Below, in pieces: positions 54,148 to 64,000 of a stretch of DNA of 64,000 nt. Each line of letters begins with the position of its first letter. Within the stretch, counting starts at the first letter, position 1. Source of the stretch: Lathyrus oleraceus (Eukaryota > Streptophyta > Magnoliopsida > Fabales > Fabaceae); NCBI RefSeq assembly GCF_024323335.1, contig NC_066579.1, positions 252,333,575 through 252,397,574 of the forward strand, in the 5' to 3' direction. The notes beneath the pieces are model-generated. The model did no database searches. It saw only the letters and a list, made by a program, of their open reading frames with translations, and was not told the DNA's origin. A program made the translations under genes and the position numbers.

Positions 54148-56895
54148 CTTGGCATTCTCCTTACCCCTCTTTCATTGGTTTTATTTGGGGAGAGATCACC
54201 AAGCACTATGTGATTGTATCGTACTTGTATATTATCATTTTTACTAATTAAAACACCAAAAATATGTCTTTGTATTTGTCTAACCCCTTTGTAGGTAGAG
54301 CATGATCCCCATTGATCTATCAAGTTCACATCTAGGGTTTAAGACCCTCGTGGCTAAAAGTACAATCAAGGATTGATCCACAATGTCTCAAAGCATCATA
54401 TATGAGTCCCAATGATCTCTACATGTTATATTGATCAAGTATTCTTCAAGAGTTTGGAGGTGATTTTCCTTGGAAACCCTAGTTTGACTGGGTATCTTAA
54501 GTAACTTCTCCAACAAGCTATCTCACCAATTGATCAAACTTCTCAAGGTACATTTTAAAATTCATGATCTTATGCATATATGATCTACCATGAGCCTAGA
54601 AAGTCAAGAGAATTTGAGGTTAGCAAGTTGCTTGATGGTGGCTACCATAACTCTATCATTCTAAATCCATATAACATGAAATTGATGACCATTTTGAAGG
54701 TCTTTGAAATAGATACAACTTTGATGAAGACACTTTTCTCATTTAGAGCTCACATAAAAAGTTAGGTAAGGTGGAATATTGAGATATATGACTTAACACT
54801 TAGAAAAAATTTCAACATGATGAAATTTCCAAACTTCCACCTCAAAATTCACCATGATCCAAGTTCTAATTGAAAAAGTGTCCAACATCAAAGTTGTTCC
54901 CCTTGATCTAAGCTTTCCAAAGAACCCTATTTCATGCATTTTGAATGAGGTTTTCTAGGGCTGAGCATGGTCTTAATAGGTCTGCATCATTGGAGAAAAT
55001 CAAATTTCCAAAACTCCATTTCACTTTGCCTTGCCATTCAAGCATGATTTGAACTTCAGTACAGTTACAATTGGATCATAATAGATTGTTTCATAGGCTT
55101 GTACATGCCCATGCAAGCTTGTGCATCACATTGCCAAATTTTGTAAATTTTCAAGTGTGCAATTATCAATCCCAAATGCTATAGACACAAGGCCTCTGAG
55201 CTCATTTCAAGGACCCCTTGCGCACCAGCTTTGCCCCCCAATTGAAACCCTCACAATTCAAAGGAAAACCTGAGAATTTTCAACATGAAAATTGAGTTTG
55301 AATCTTACTGTTTGGAGATTCAAAAACTCCAGGATCCAAAGCTTTGTACCATTGTAAAACCACTTCTGCAAGCTCCTCGAGTGTGACCAAGTCAAGTTTG
55401 AAGCAAGCAAGATCCATTTCTGCATAGCATTGAAGGTAATTTTCAGAAATCTTATTCTCTTCGATTCTCACTCAATTCTCATAAATTTTTGACACAAAAA
55501 AGGCATAGCATTCTAGTTAGTGAGATCGTAAGTCTCCCCTCTTTCATGGTATTGTGTGGAAACTTGGCCTTTTTTCCTTCCTTTGGAAGATGTCTTGGTT
55601 CAAGGATCCATGCTTCTGATAAGTGGGTTGAGTGTTCTCCAAAGAATGACTTAAAATGAAAAGCAAAAGCAAAAACAATACTAACTTCTAATTCATTAAC
55701 AACTAACATTTAATTTCAAGCCATTTACTTTTAATGCACTTTAATTTTTAAGCTTTATTTATTTTCCATTATTCATACCATTCTAATTGTTTATATTAAT
55801 ACCTTTTCACTTTGTCCACTTGGACCATATTGTGTGATTATATTTTGTTTGTGTTTATTTTGTTTGTCTGTGTGGTCTTTGACCATTAATGTACATATTA
55901 AGAAACAAAAACCCTAAAAAACTATTGTGTGTACTGTTGGTTTGATCTTGGACAATTGGACTTAGAATCTAGGCAACATCCTTATGCAAAAGGACTTGGC
56001 CAATGCCAATTTTTCATGTAACCAAGTGCTTGCAGTTTGAAACTTCATCAGATACATCATTGAAGATCCATCTGAGTTCATCTGCAACATGATCATTGTG
56101 AAGCTGTTATTTTGAACCTATGACTTGTGGAATTCATCTACTACATGGGCAAATTTGAAGAAGATCATGGAGTGGCTAAAGCTTGGATGTGGCTATCTTT
56201 ATTGATGCCTTGCTCTTCAAATTAATATTGTATGCATTTTTTGTTGTTTGATTCTAATATCCAAGGGAATTTGGGGTTTCTATATGACATTCTTGCCTAT
56301 TGGATTGCAGCCCATTGGTCAGATCTTTTCAACTCTTAACTTTTAAATTTATGCTTAGGATTAGTCTTTTCATCTCCTCCCCACTTCTTTAATTTAAAAT
56401 CCTCTCCCTCATTTTTTTTAAAAAGTCTTCTTTGCTTGTACTAGTTTTTTTTTGTTCAACTTTGACCACTTTGCAAACTAGAAACTTTGGCCTTATGCCA
56501 TTGCATTCTCAAACTTCTTTTCTTAAATCAAACTTGTAAATAAACTTAACTATACTTGACTTAAAATTTTCAAAAGCCAAAAAGAACTAACTCATTCCAA
56601 CCATTTTCTAGGCCCTCGTGCCTTTCAAACTTCATTTTTGATTAAAAACAATGCATCCACTTTGAAATTTGTATCACGAACTACGAGGTTTTGATCCCTC
56701 ATTTTATGTTGGTACGTAGGCATAAGTCCGAAGGTCTTGTCAAACACAAAAATATAATTAATGAATTCTTTTCTCATCCCCCCATTCTATTTGTTTGTAA
56801 ACATCACTTTATACAAAATACATATCCACATAAGAAAGGGCTCTCTAGGAGTACCTAGGACACTTTGGGTGCTAACACCTTCCCTCTGTTACCAA
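54148..56895 (+). mobile_element. Deleted Ogre LTR copy
   Basis: Collinear with the D LTR (28485 to about 32905) but lacking about 0.4 kb (junction near 54648) and about 1.3 kb (junction near 55482). The TATA region is mutated (near 55180). The structured module (CTACG at 56691, CGTAG after) and GGGTGCTAACACCTTCCCT (near 56866) are still there. It could be the former 3' LTR of D or an unrelated Ogre LTR; the sequence alone does not decide. Confidence 0.75.
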
Positions 56896-57421
56896 TAGTT
56901 CTAGAGCCAATGATCTTTCCTTTCTAGTTTCCTCTAAAACCAACGAAGCCTCCAGGCTTAAGTTCCAAATCTTGGAACATAGACCTTCTGCTCGTCATGT
57001 GTCGCGAGCATCCATTGTCCAGGTACCATGACTGGTGTTTCAGCTGAGCTATTAAGGATGTATGCAACATAAACTATTTTATCCTTAAGTACCCACTTTT
57101 TGGGTCCTCTCTTGTTAGTTTTCCCAGAGTTTCTTGCAACTTTAGGTCTTTTAGAAGAAGGATAATTATGGGGAATTTATGCATGATACTCAGGTTTCAT
57201 AACTGAATTCTTATCCTTTGTATGTTTCTGCATTTATGCAGAAATAACAAGCTCAGTGTCAGCAAGCACGAAATGCAGATAGAGAGGTTTTGGTTTTACC
57301 TTCTGTCTTTCGTCAGGTTTTATAGTGTATGTACAACCTAAACCTTTCTTTCCATTTCTGCTAACTTCATAGATCAAGGAAGCCATTTTGCTTCTATCTG
57401 TGCTTTTAGCTAGAAAGTACC
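56896..57421 (-). pseudogene. Sirevirus gag/protease fragment
   Basis: On the minus strand, near 57040-56990, it reads WYLDNGCSRHMTSRRSMF, the Ty1/copia protease start (usual D-S-G here D-N-G), followed by FQDLELKPGGFVGF. Upstream (57421-57240) the frame KPLYLHFVLADTELVIS resembles the Sirevirus Gag-protease linker. Several stops and frameshifts are present. It is cut by the LTR of element C at 57422 and by the Ogre LTR at 56895. Confidence 0.65.
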
Positions 57422-57734
57422 TGTCGCAACCTGAAAAATACAGTGCGCGAAAAAAACAACCGGCGAAAGAAAAAGACAGAAGAGTCGCCACCGTGCGTTA
57501 TTCATCCCAAAGGAGGGAAAGGAAACGCTCGAAGTAAACCTGAAAAAAGGAAAGGACAAGACGGGGTCTCGCAACCAAATCTTGGGTTCGGGAGTCGGTT
57601 ATGCGAAGGGAAGGTATTAGCACCCCTACGCATCCATAGTACTCTACGGGATCCACTTTTGTAGTTTTTGTCTAAAGGGTGTGGGTTTACCTAACGTGTT
57701 TATTTACTAAAAAGGTTAAGAGAAATGACTCGCG

Positions 57735-57907
57735 CGGATGTCGCATCCACTGCATACGTATCTCATCTGAATATGAGAATCAGAGTCTTCGTAGCTCGGC
57801 TGACCTATGAGTTGGGGGGATGTGTGCTCGCTAAGACATCGCGTCTTATGCCTACGTATCTCATCTGGAATGAGAATCAGAGCAAGCCGTAGTTCGGCTA
57901 ACTACGG
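57735..57907 (-). repeat. Two structured U5 modules of element C LTR
   Basis: Plus strand: TAAGAC-ATCGC-GTCTTA at 57832-57848, CTACG at 57852, inner CTCAT/ATGAG, CCGTAGTT (57887-57894) with AACTACGG (57900-57907); a second module with GGATG-TCG-CATCC near 57736-57748. It is nearly identical to the solo LTR modules. Confidence 0.6.
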
Positions 57908-58840
57908 GGTTATGGATTGGGTTTTGGACGAACAACGTTACTACGCAATCTACCGGATGCTCGACCTTTGGAGACTTACTCGCCTGTAGTAGAAGGAGTA
58001 AACGTGTTGCTTTGGGTTTTAGGGTTTGGGATGCTCGAGGGCAAAAAGGCAGTCCTTGACGAAGGAACCGCGCTACATGTGAGGATATGAATACAAAACA
58101 CAAAACATGTATCTCAAAGTAAAATGCCACCAAGGGGCTCAAACATTGCCTCCTATCGAGGTCTTCCAGCTAAGAAAGCGATAAAGTATGAGAAAGGGAA
58201 AAAATTACCACACGGATAAAGATCCGAAGCTATAGCAGTTAAAGAGGCAAGAAACCCTGAAATGTCTCCAGCTGGACCGTCAAAGGAAATCAGTCAACAC
58301 GAATAATCAGAATAAAACTCCAGGGGGTATCCCACAAATAAAGTGGGAAACCACGCGAGTGTCTCTGCGAAAGCCATGTGAGCCCTCACAAAACTCGACA
58401 AAGGGTTAGAGTAGTAGGATGAAATCAAGAGAAAACAATGCCATGGAAACACAAGACAGGTTAGAATAAACAAAATAGGATAACCCAGAGTTGCCCCTAA
58501 ATCAAAATGTAACCACATGAATAATTCCATCAAAATTCACAAAAGGCTCACAAAAAGGTATCAAATTCACCCATAATACCTCATACGTTTAGAGCATTCA
58601 AATAAAAGGCATAAAGATGATGGATATAGGGCAAACCTGATTGGAGAGCTTGATTGAGTTGCGCCCGTGAGGTTTACAAGTTGAGTTCCTTTCAGGGTTT
58701 GGAGGTTGCTCTGAACTCTGTTGGCTTTTCTCTCACTATCTTTTCCTCAGGGTTTTGCTTCTCTTCCTTCTTTCTCCAGTGAATCTCCCAGTGTAACTCC
58801 AAGTGTAACTCCAAGTGTGTTTTCCTCTACTGAAACTTCA

Positions 58841-58850
58841 GTATTTATAG
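58841..58850 (-). promoter_or_regulatory. TATA box of element C LTR
   Basis: Minus strand CTATAAATAC followed by TGAAGTTTCAG, about 300 bp from the LTR start. Confidence 0.6.
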
Positions 58851-58904
58851 ACTGATTTTCGTGGGTAATGGGCTCAAATGAGGGAGACCCAAGTCCAAAA
58901 TAAT

Positions 58905-59065
58905 TTGTTATATTTTATTTATTTATTTTATTTATTTATTTAATTAATTAATTAATTAACTAATTAATTAATTAAATTATTATTATTTTATTTTTTTTCA
59001 TTTTTTTTTTCGTTTTTTTTTTTTTTCGTTTTTTTTTTCGTTTTTTTTTTTTCGTTTTTTTTTTC

Positions 59066-59106
<41 letters not shown>

Positions 59107-59107
59107 C
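58905..59107. repeat. Homopolymer-rich tract in U3 of element C
   Basis: TTTA/TTAA repeats then runs of T broken by CG (TTTTTTTCG words) and a final run of about 40 T on the plus strand. Comparable A-rich (sense) tracts occupy U3 of A and the solo LTR. Length may be affected by assembly. Confidence 0.85.
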
Positions 59108-59141
59108 AGGAAAAATGAAGGGTAAATTTTGGGGTATTACA

Positions 59142-59156
59142 GCTGCCCCTATTCAA
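59142..59156 (-). promoter_or_regulatory. Polypurine tract region of element C
   Basis: The minus strand reads TTGAATAGGGGCAGC directly before the LTR, identical to the site in element A. Confidence 0.65.
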
Positions 59157-59329
59157 TCAACTGGAGACCCGGAAAGAAGATGACAGTTGCTTTCGTACTT
59201 TCGAGGTATCAAGGGATTGAATACAATAAAAGCCCAAAAATTTGCACTGAAGTGAAGTGAAGTAACAATGTCTGTCAGAATCAGCAAAGAGGTGGTCTTG
59301 AAAGAAGAATTCGTCTGGTACGGTGAGAG

Positions 59330-59940
59330 TCAGTCTGAATATCGAAAAAGAATGTTAAACTGGATACCAAAATAAATGGTAACACAGAAATAACCATGGC
59401 TTGAATGCCGCTCATCAGTCTGAATACTGGAAAGGATTTCGATCTGAACATCGGAAAATGGGCCTGAATGCCACAAGTCGCATCGACCTGAACGTCGGAA
59501 CCTTCTTCGATCTGAACATCGGAAAATTGGCCTGAATGCCACTTCGATCTGAATATCGGAAAATTGGCCTGAATGCCACTTCGATCTGAATACCGGAAAA
59601 CTGGCCTGAATGCCACAAGTTGCATCGACCTGAACGTCGGAAACTTCTTCAATCTGAACATCGGAACACTGGCCTGAATGCCACTTCGGTCTGGATACCG
59701 GGAAAACTGGCCTGAATGCCACTTCGGTCTGGATACCGGAAAACTGGTCTGAATGCCACTTCGGTCTGGATACCGGGAAAACTGGCCTGAATGCCACAAG
59801 TTGCATCGACCTGAACGTCGGAAACTTCTTCGATCTGAACATCGGAACACTGGCCTGAATGCCACTTCGGTCTGGATACCGGAAAACTGGCCTGAATGCC
59901 ACTTCGGTCTGGATACCGGAAAATTTCATGCCTGTCAGCA
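59330..59940 (-). repeat. 37-bp tandem array in the 3' UTR of element C
   Basis: About 15 units on the minus strand of GGCATTCAGGCCA followed by GTTTTCCGGTATCCAGACCGAAG, alternating with GATGTTCAGATCGAAGAAG variants and a longer unit with CAACTTGTGGC. The array is open in all three minus-strand frames over long distances. It is longer than the array in A, showing unit-number change between close relatives. Confidence 0.8.
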
Positions 59941-61270
59941 TTGGCAGAAATAGGGAATGATAATAGAGGCGGCGCATGGGCCAATGACACTTGCTGGGGA
60001 TAACAAAGGTAAGTCATGAACAATCTTCAGTCTGAGTACTGGAAACAACTTCTAGCTTATCACTTGGGATACCGAGAATGTTTTATGCTTACATGCGTAT
60101 TTTTGAATTTTTCAATGGCGTAATGTTCCATGAAAATGGAAATGCTACGCGATTTGGAAGGATGCAATGCAATATGATCCTACATGCAGGGATGCGAAAT
60201 GCTGGGTAAAATGCCAAGCTGAGGCAAGGGATCTGCTGGAGAAATGATCACCATCTTCTGGACCCTGGCAAGGCTGTTGGAGATGCACAGCGCAAAGAAC
60301 TCTATGGGGAGATGACTATCCATGCGGTGTTCTGGCCATACCGAGACTCTGATCGGGGAAAGAATGGCATTGGAAGCCTGCTGCTGAGGAAAGCTACAAT
60401 GGTTCTGGCAACCACGATTTGCGAGAGATGACTCAGCAGGGGGAGCAAACACCGATACGGTACCGAGGTTCTGCTTTAAGGAAAGAAACCATGGATCTGG
60501 CATTGGGATTATCGATCTGGCATCGAACTCTAAGGAGCAGCCACTTCTGCTGGGAAGATAAAGTCTGGCACTGTCAACCCCGTTGGGGATATGTAGTCTG
60601 GTACTGTCAACTCTACTGGGGAGTGTATGTCCTGAAACAACCGCTTGGGGAAGTGCGATGGTGAGAAACTGCTGGGGATTGAAGAATCCAACGCTCTGAT
60701 CAGCTCTGCAGGGTCAAGACACTGAATTCGTCTGTTGGCGACTTCACTGGGGAAGATATTCACGATCATCTGCAGGAGATTTTAAGGAAATGCCCCGAGG
60801 GTATCTGTTCTGAATAGACGATCCAAAGCACTTAAAATTTACAGCAATTTTAAATGTTTATTAAGCCTGTACCTGTAAAGCCCTTATGTGTCATGATGCA
60901 ATGTTTATCAAAAATTCGAACGTCATTTTTGCAAACAAAACAGTAAAATGAAAATGAAAACAGAGATATACTGAATAACATGATTTTATTGATTGAATGG
61001 CCTCTGAATAGGCATTTACATTAGGAAGCAATCCCTGGAAAGAGGTAATCGCACAATAGATAAAAACAGAAATTAATCTAATGGCAATGTGAAATGGATT
61101 TCTATTGGGTTCCAATTCTGCTATGACTTGCTCGTCTTCAAGATCCTCCAGATAATCAGCCTTCTGAAAGAGTGATTGGACTGTTTCCTATCCTTCAAAA
61201 ATTTCTAGTCATTGGCACGAGATGAGATTTAGAACTACTCAGAACGCAGTCATTCGCTTAATCCATAACT
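59941..61270 (-). other. 3' UTR of element C
   Basis: Collinear with 17760-19100 of element A. It carries tRNA-Arg-end-like words in sense; the fullest is TCCCCAGTGAAGTCGCCA (minus strand, 60736-60753), which includes the CCA-type end. Others are near 60545-60680 (for example TCCCCAGTAGAGTTGACA, complement near 60606-60623). No gene is supported. Confidence 0.6.
60736..60753 (-). promoter_or_regulatory. tRNA-Arg 3'-end-like (PBS-complementary) motif in element C
   Basis: Minus strand TCCCCAGTGAAGTCGCCA. Against the 18-nt PBS of element D it gives 14 Watson-Crick and 3 G-U pairs with one mismatch. It is the closest match to a full tRNA 3' end among the 3' UTR repeats. Confidence 0.45.
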
Positions 61271-61274
61271 TTTG

Positions 61275-61464
61275 CCTGGATCGCCCTTTTCGGGTTTTCA
61301 ATCCACCGGGATACCCATTTTTGCCTAAGTTGCCTTTTCAGGTTTTCAACTTACCGGGTGTACGATCTTTTCATTTTTAATCCCTAATTTTTGCCCGAAC
61401 CTTTTCATTTTCTTGGTTCGTCGGGATGCCCATTTTTGCCTGGACTACTCTTTTTACTGTCCAG
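61275..61464 (-). repeat. Post-pol hairpin array of element C
   Basis: Read on plus: TGGATCG (61277-61283) with CAATCCA (near 61299-61305); TAAGTTG (61326-61332) with CAACTTA (61347-61353); CCCGAACC (near 61394) with GGTTCG (near 61414); CTGGAC (61440-61445) with GTCCAG (61459-61464). Same order and linkers as element A. Confidence 0.65.
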
Positions 61465-61474
61465 CGGGTCTATT

Positions 61475-64000
61475 TTATGCGAAGTATTTTTTAACTGCGT
61501 CTGAGTTCACAGGGGAAGTGAAGTTTTCACCATCCATAGTTGCAAGCATTAAAGCCCCACCATCAAAAACCTTGGTGACGATATACGGTCCATCATAGTT
61601 AGGAGTCCACTTGCCCCTGCGATCTGTCTGAGGAGGAAGGATCCTTTTCAAAACTAAATCTCCGACTTGGAAACAACGAGGACGCACTTTCTGATCAAAG
61701 GCTCTCTTCATCCGACTCTGATACAACTGCCCATGACAAATGGCTGCCATTCGCTTCTCTTCGATAAGACTCAACTCATTGAACCTTGTCCGAATCCATT
61801 CAGCTTCGTCTAGCTTGACATCCAACAAGACTCTTAGGGAAGGAATCTCCACTTCAACAGGTAGGACTGCTTCCATACCATACACAAGGGAGTAAGGGGT
61901 TGCCCCGGTCGATGTACGTACTGAAGTGCGGTACCCATGCAAGGCGAAAGGCAGCATCTCATGCTAATCTCTGTACGTGACGACCATCTTCTGCACAATC
62001 TTCTTTATGTTCTTATTTGCCGCCTCAACAGCGCCGTTCATCTTAGGGCGGTAAGGGGAAGAGTTGTGATGCTGAATGTTGAAGTTCTGACACAACTCCT
62101 TCATCATTTTGTTGTTGAGATTAGAACCATTATCAGTAATGATTCTTTCGGGAATCCCATAGCGACAAATGATTTCTTTCTTGATGAAACGGGCAACCAC
62201 ATGTTTGGTGACATTCGCGAACGACGTTGCCTCGACCCACTTGGTGAAATAGTCGATGGCAACAAGGATGAAGCGATGCCCATTGGAAGCAGTCGGCTCA
62301 ATCTTTCCAATCATGTCAATGCCCCACATGGCAAACGGCCACGGCGAAGACATCACATTCAGAGGATTCGGCGGTACATGCACCTTATCAGCATAAATCT
62401 GGCACTTATGACACTTCCGAGCATACTTGAAACAATCTGATTCCATGGTCATCCAATAATAACCCGCTCTCAACAATTTTTTAGCCATTGCATGTCCGCC
62501 GGCATGAGTACCGAAGGAACCTTCATGAACTTCCTGCATTAACATGTCCGCCTCGTGTCTGTCCATGCATCTGAGCAAAACCATGTCGAAGTTCCTCTTA
62601 TACAGCACATCGTCTTTGTTCAAGAAGAAACTGCCTGCCAATCTTCTCAAAGTCTTTCTGTCATTGTTGGATGCCCCTGCAGGGTACTCTTGATTCTTCA
62701 GAAAGCACTTGATATCGTGATACCAGGGCTTGTCATCGACTACCAGTTCAGCAGCAAACACATACGCGGCCCTGTCAAGGCGCATCACATCGATCCTAGG
62801 AGCATGGTTCCAACGAATTACCTTGATCATGGAGGATAGAGTATCAAGTGCGTCTTCCATCTGGTTCTCATCACGAGGTATATGATACAATTTTACTGTT
62901 GTGAAGAAAGTCAAAAGTCTTCTCGTGTAATCTCTGTAGGGGACCAGAGTGGGCTGGAGAGTATTCCAATCACCATTCACTTGATTGATCACCAGAGCTG
63001 AATCTCCGAAGATGTCCAGAGTCTTGATTCTCAGATCAATGGCTTGCTCAATACCCAAGATACAGGCCTCGTACTCAGCTTCATTATTTGTGCACTCAAA
63101 AGTCAAACGAGCGGTGAAAGGTATGTGGGCACCTTTCGGAGTAGTAATAACAGCGCCAATTCCACTTCCTCTAGCATTGACAGCCCCATCAAACAACAAA
63201 GTCCACTTTTCGTTTGGATCAGGTCCCTCCTCAACAACTGGCTCTTCACAGTCTTTCATCTTGAGGAACATGATGTCTTCATCAGGGAATTCAAACTTCA
63301 TTGGCTCATAATCATCAATCGGTTGCTCGGCAAGGTAGTCTGACAGAATACTCCCTTTGATGGCCTTCTGTGACGTATACTGGATATCATACTCTGTTAA
63401 AATCATCTGCCAACGGGCAACACGTCCGGTGAGAGTCGGCTTCTCAAAGATGTATTTCACTGGATCCATCTTAGAAATCAACAAGGTAGTATGGTTCAAC
63501 ATATACTGTCTCAGTCGGCGAGCAGCCCAGGCCAAAGCACAACAAGTTTTCTCAAGCTGCGAATATTTGATTTCACAGTCGGTAAACTTTTTGCTAAGGT
63601 AGTATATGGCATGCTCTTTTCGACCAGACTCGTCATGCTGTCCCAATACACACCCCATCGAGTTCTCGGTCACTGATAGGTACATTATCAGAGGTCTCCC
63701 AGGAACTGGAGGTATAAGGATCGGAGGTTTCTGTAGATACTCTTTTATCTTCTCGAAAGCCCTTTGACAATCTTCATTCCACCTGATAGCCTGATCTTTC
63801 CTCAGCACTTTCAAAATTGGCTCACACGTGGTTGTTAGGTGAGAGATGAACCTTGCAATGTAGTTCAACCTCCCTAAGAAACTACGGACTTGCTTCTCTG
63901 TTCTTGGCTCAGACATTTCCTGTATTGCTTTTACTTTGTCAGGATCCACCTCAATCCCTTTTCCGCTAACAATAAAACCCATCAATTTTCCCGATCTCAC
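61475..64000 (-). pseudogene. pol: pol of element C: RT end, RNase H, archaeal-type RNase H, integrase (one stop)
   Basis: Open from the window edge (64000) to 61964, then after a single TAG (61964-61966, a Trp codon in element A) to the stop at 61475, about 840 codons. RT thumb at the start (GFIVSGKGIEVDPDKVKAIQ); first RNase H around residues 100-225, with Ser in place of the first catalytic Asp (YLSVTENSMG); archaeal-type RNase H around 265-395 with FDGAVN, NEAEYEA, GDSALV and QMEDALDTL; integrase zinc finger then WGIDMIG, IITDNGSNL and GAVEAANKN, so the catalytic triad is intact. C-terminal NYDGPYIV and KKYFA as in A. Apart from one nonsense codon the visible part looks functional; the rest is outside the window. 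Confidence 0.85.

Larger units (their letters stand above)
57422..59141 (-). mobile_element. 3' LTR of element C (1,720 bp)
   Basis: TGTAATACCCC at 59141 and TTGCGACA at 57422 on the minus strand. It contains two structured modules (57735-57907), GGGTGCTAATACCTTCCC, AACGCACGGTGGCGACTC and a TATA box. U3 is short (about 300 bp) and dominated by an A-rich (sense) tract at 58905-59107 with repeated AAACG-type words. Confidence 0.88.
57422..64000 (-). mobile_element. Element C: Tat-lineage Ty3/gypsy retrotransposon, 3' part
   Basis: Reading leftward from 64000: RT C-terminus, RNase H, archaeal-type RNase H, integrase, hairpin array, 3' UTR, 37-bp tandem array, polypurine tract and 3' LTR. It is nearly collinear with element A (16 kb to 21 kb) and has far fewer lesions, so it is the youngest Tat copy here. 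The 5' part lies right of the window. It inserted into a Sirevirus fragment. Confidence 0.88.

Noticed and set aside
59281..60023. A real repeat-containing protein encoded by the 37-bp array
   Set aside because: Three overlapping frames are equally open, the array is in a 3' UTR and there is no start context; kept only as a repeat with a note.
61937..63676. Several plus-strand open frames of 60-167 codons
   Set aside because: They lie antisense to the clear pol frame of element C and have no recognisable domain; the same shadows occur opposite pol of A.

Overview
The window looks like heterochromatin-type plant nuclear DNA made of nested LTR retrotransposons. I found no host gene, rRNA, tRNA or CRISPR array. 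The mix points to a legume, most likely of the pea/vetch/lentil group: an Ogre element with a roughly 4.7-kb LTR, a tRNA-Arg-type primer binding site (PBS) and an extra ORF1; several Tat-lineage Ty3/gypsy elements with two RNase H domains; an Athila-type element; and Sirevirus (SIRE/Maximus-type Ty1/copia) pieces with an envelope-like ORF. The organism is inferred from element families only.

Layout. (1) 1-543, minus: edge of an Athila/Cyclops-like LTR. (2) 544-12418, minus: element B, a heavily deleted Tat/Ogre-lineage element whose about 4.8-kb 5' LTR lies at 7640-12418. (3) 12419-21355, plus: element A, Tat lineage, cut in gag by B, with complete 3' LTR 19706-21355. (4) 21356-25716, plus: 3' half of a Sirevirus (RNase H end, envelope-like ORF, LTR). 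(5) 25717-28407, plus: element E, a Tat integrase and 3' UTR. (6) 28408-40032, plus: Ogre element D (LTR, PBS, intact ORF1, decayed gag-protease), interrupted by a solo LTR at 37886-39553 with a 5-bp target duplication. (7) 40033-53142, plus: Athila-like element F (LTR, PBS, gag-PR, RT-RH-IN, two related extra ORFs, truncated 3' LTR). (8) 53143-57421: scrambled pieces, namely a B-like LTR fragment, a deleted Ogre LTR and a Sirevirus gag/protease piece. (9) 57422-64000, minus: element C, closely related to A and the least damaged pol; it runs off the window.

The nesting gives a relative history: E was split by the Sirevirus, which was split by A, which was split by B, which received the leftmost LTR. 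Independently E received D, and D received the solo LTR and F.

The most interesting signals are non-coding. The downstream (R/U5) part of every Tat/Ogre LTR here carries a repeated RNA-like module whose stems change sequence while staying paired and whose GCGAT loop is kept. Just after pol, four elements share a row of hairpins with compensatory changes. Further down the 3' UTR are motifs resembling the tRNA-Arg 3' end, which could pair with the PBS, and in A and C these are followed by a 37-bp tandem array open in all three sense frames. Together they suggest a structured genomic RNA with 5'-3' communication. All of this was read by eye and needs covariation statistics.
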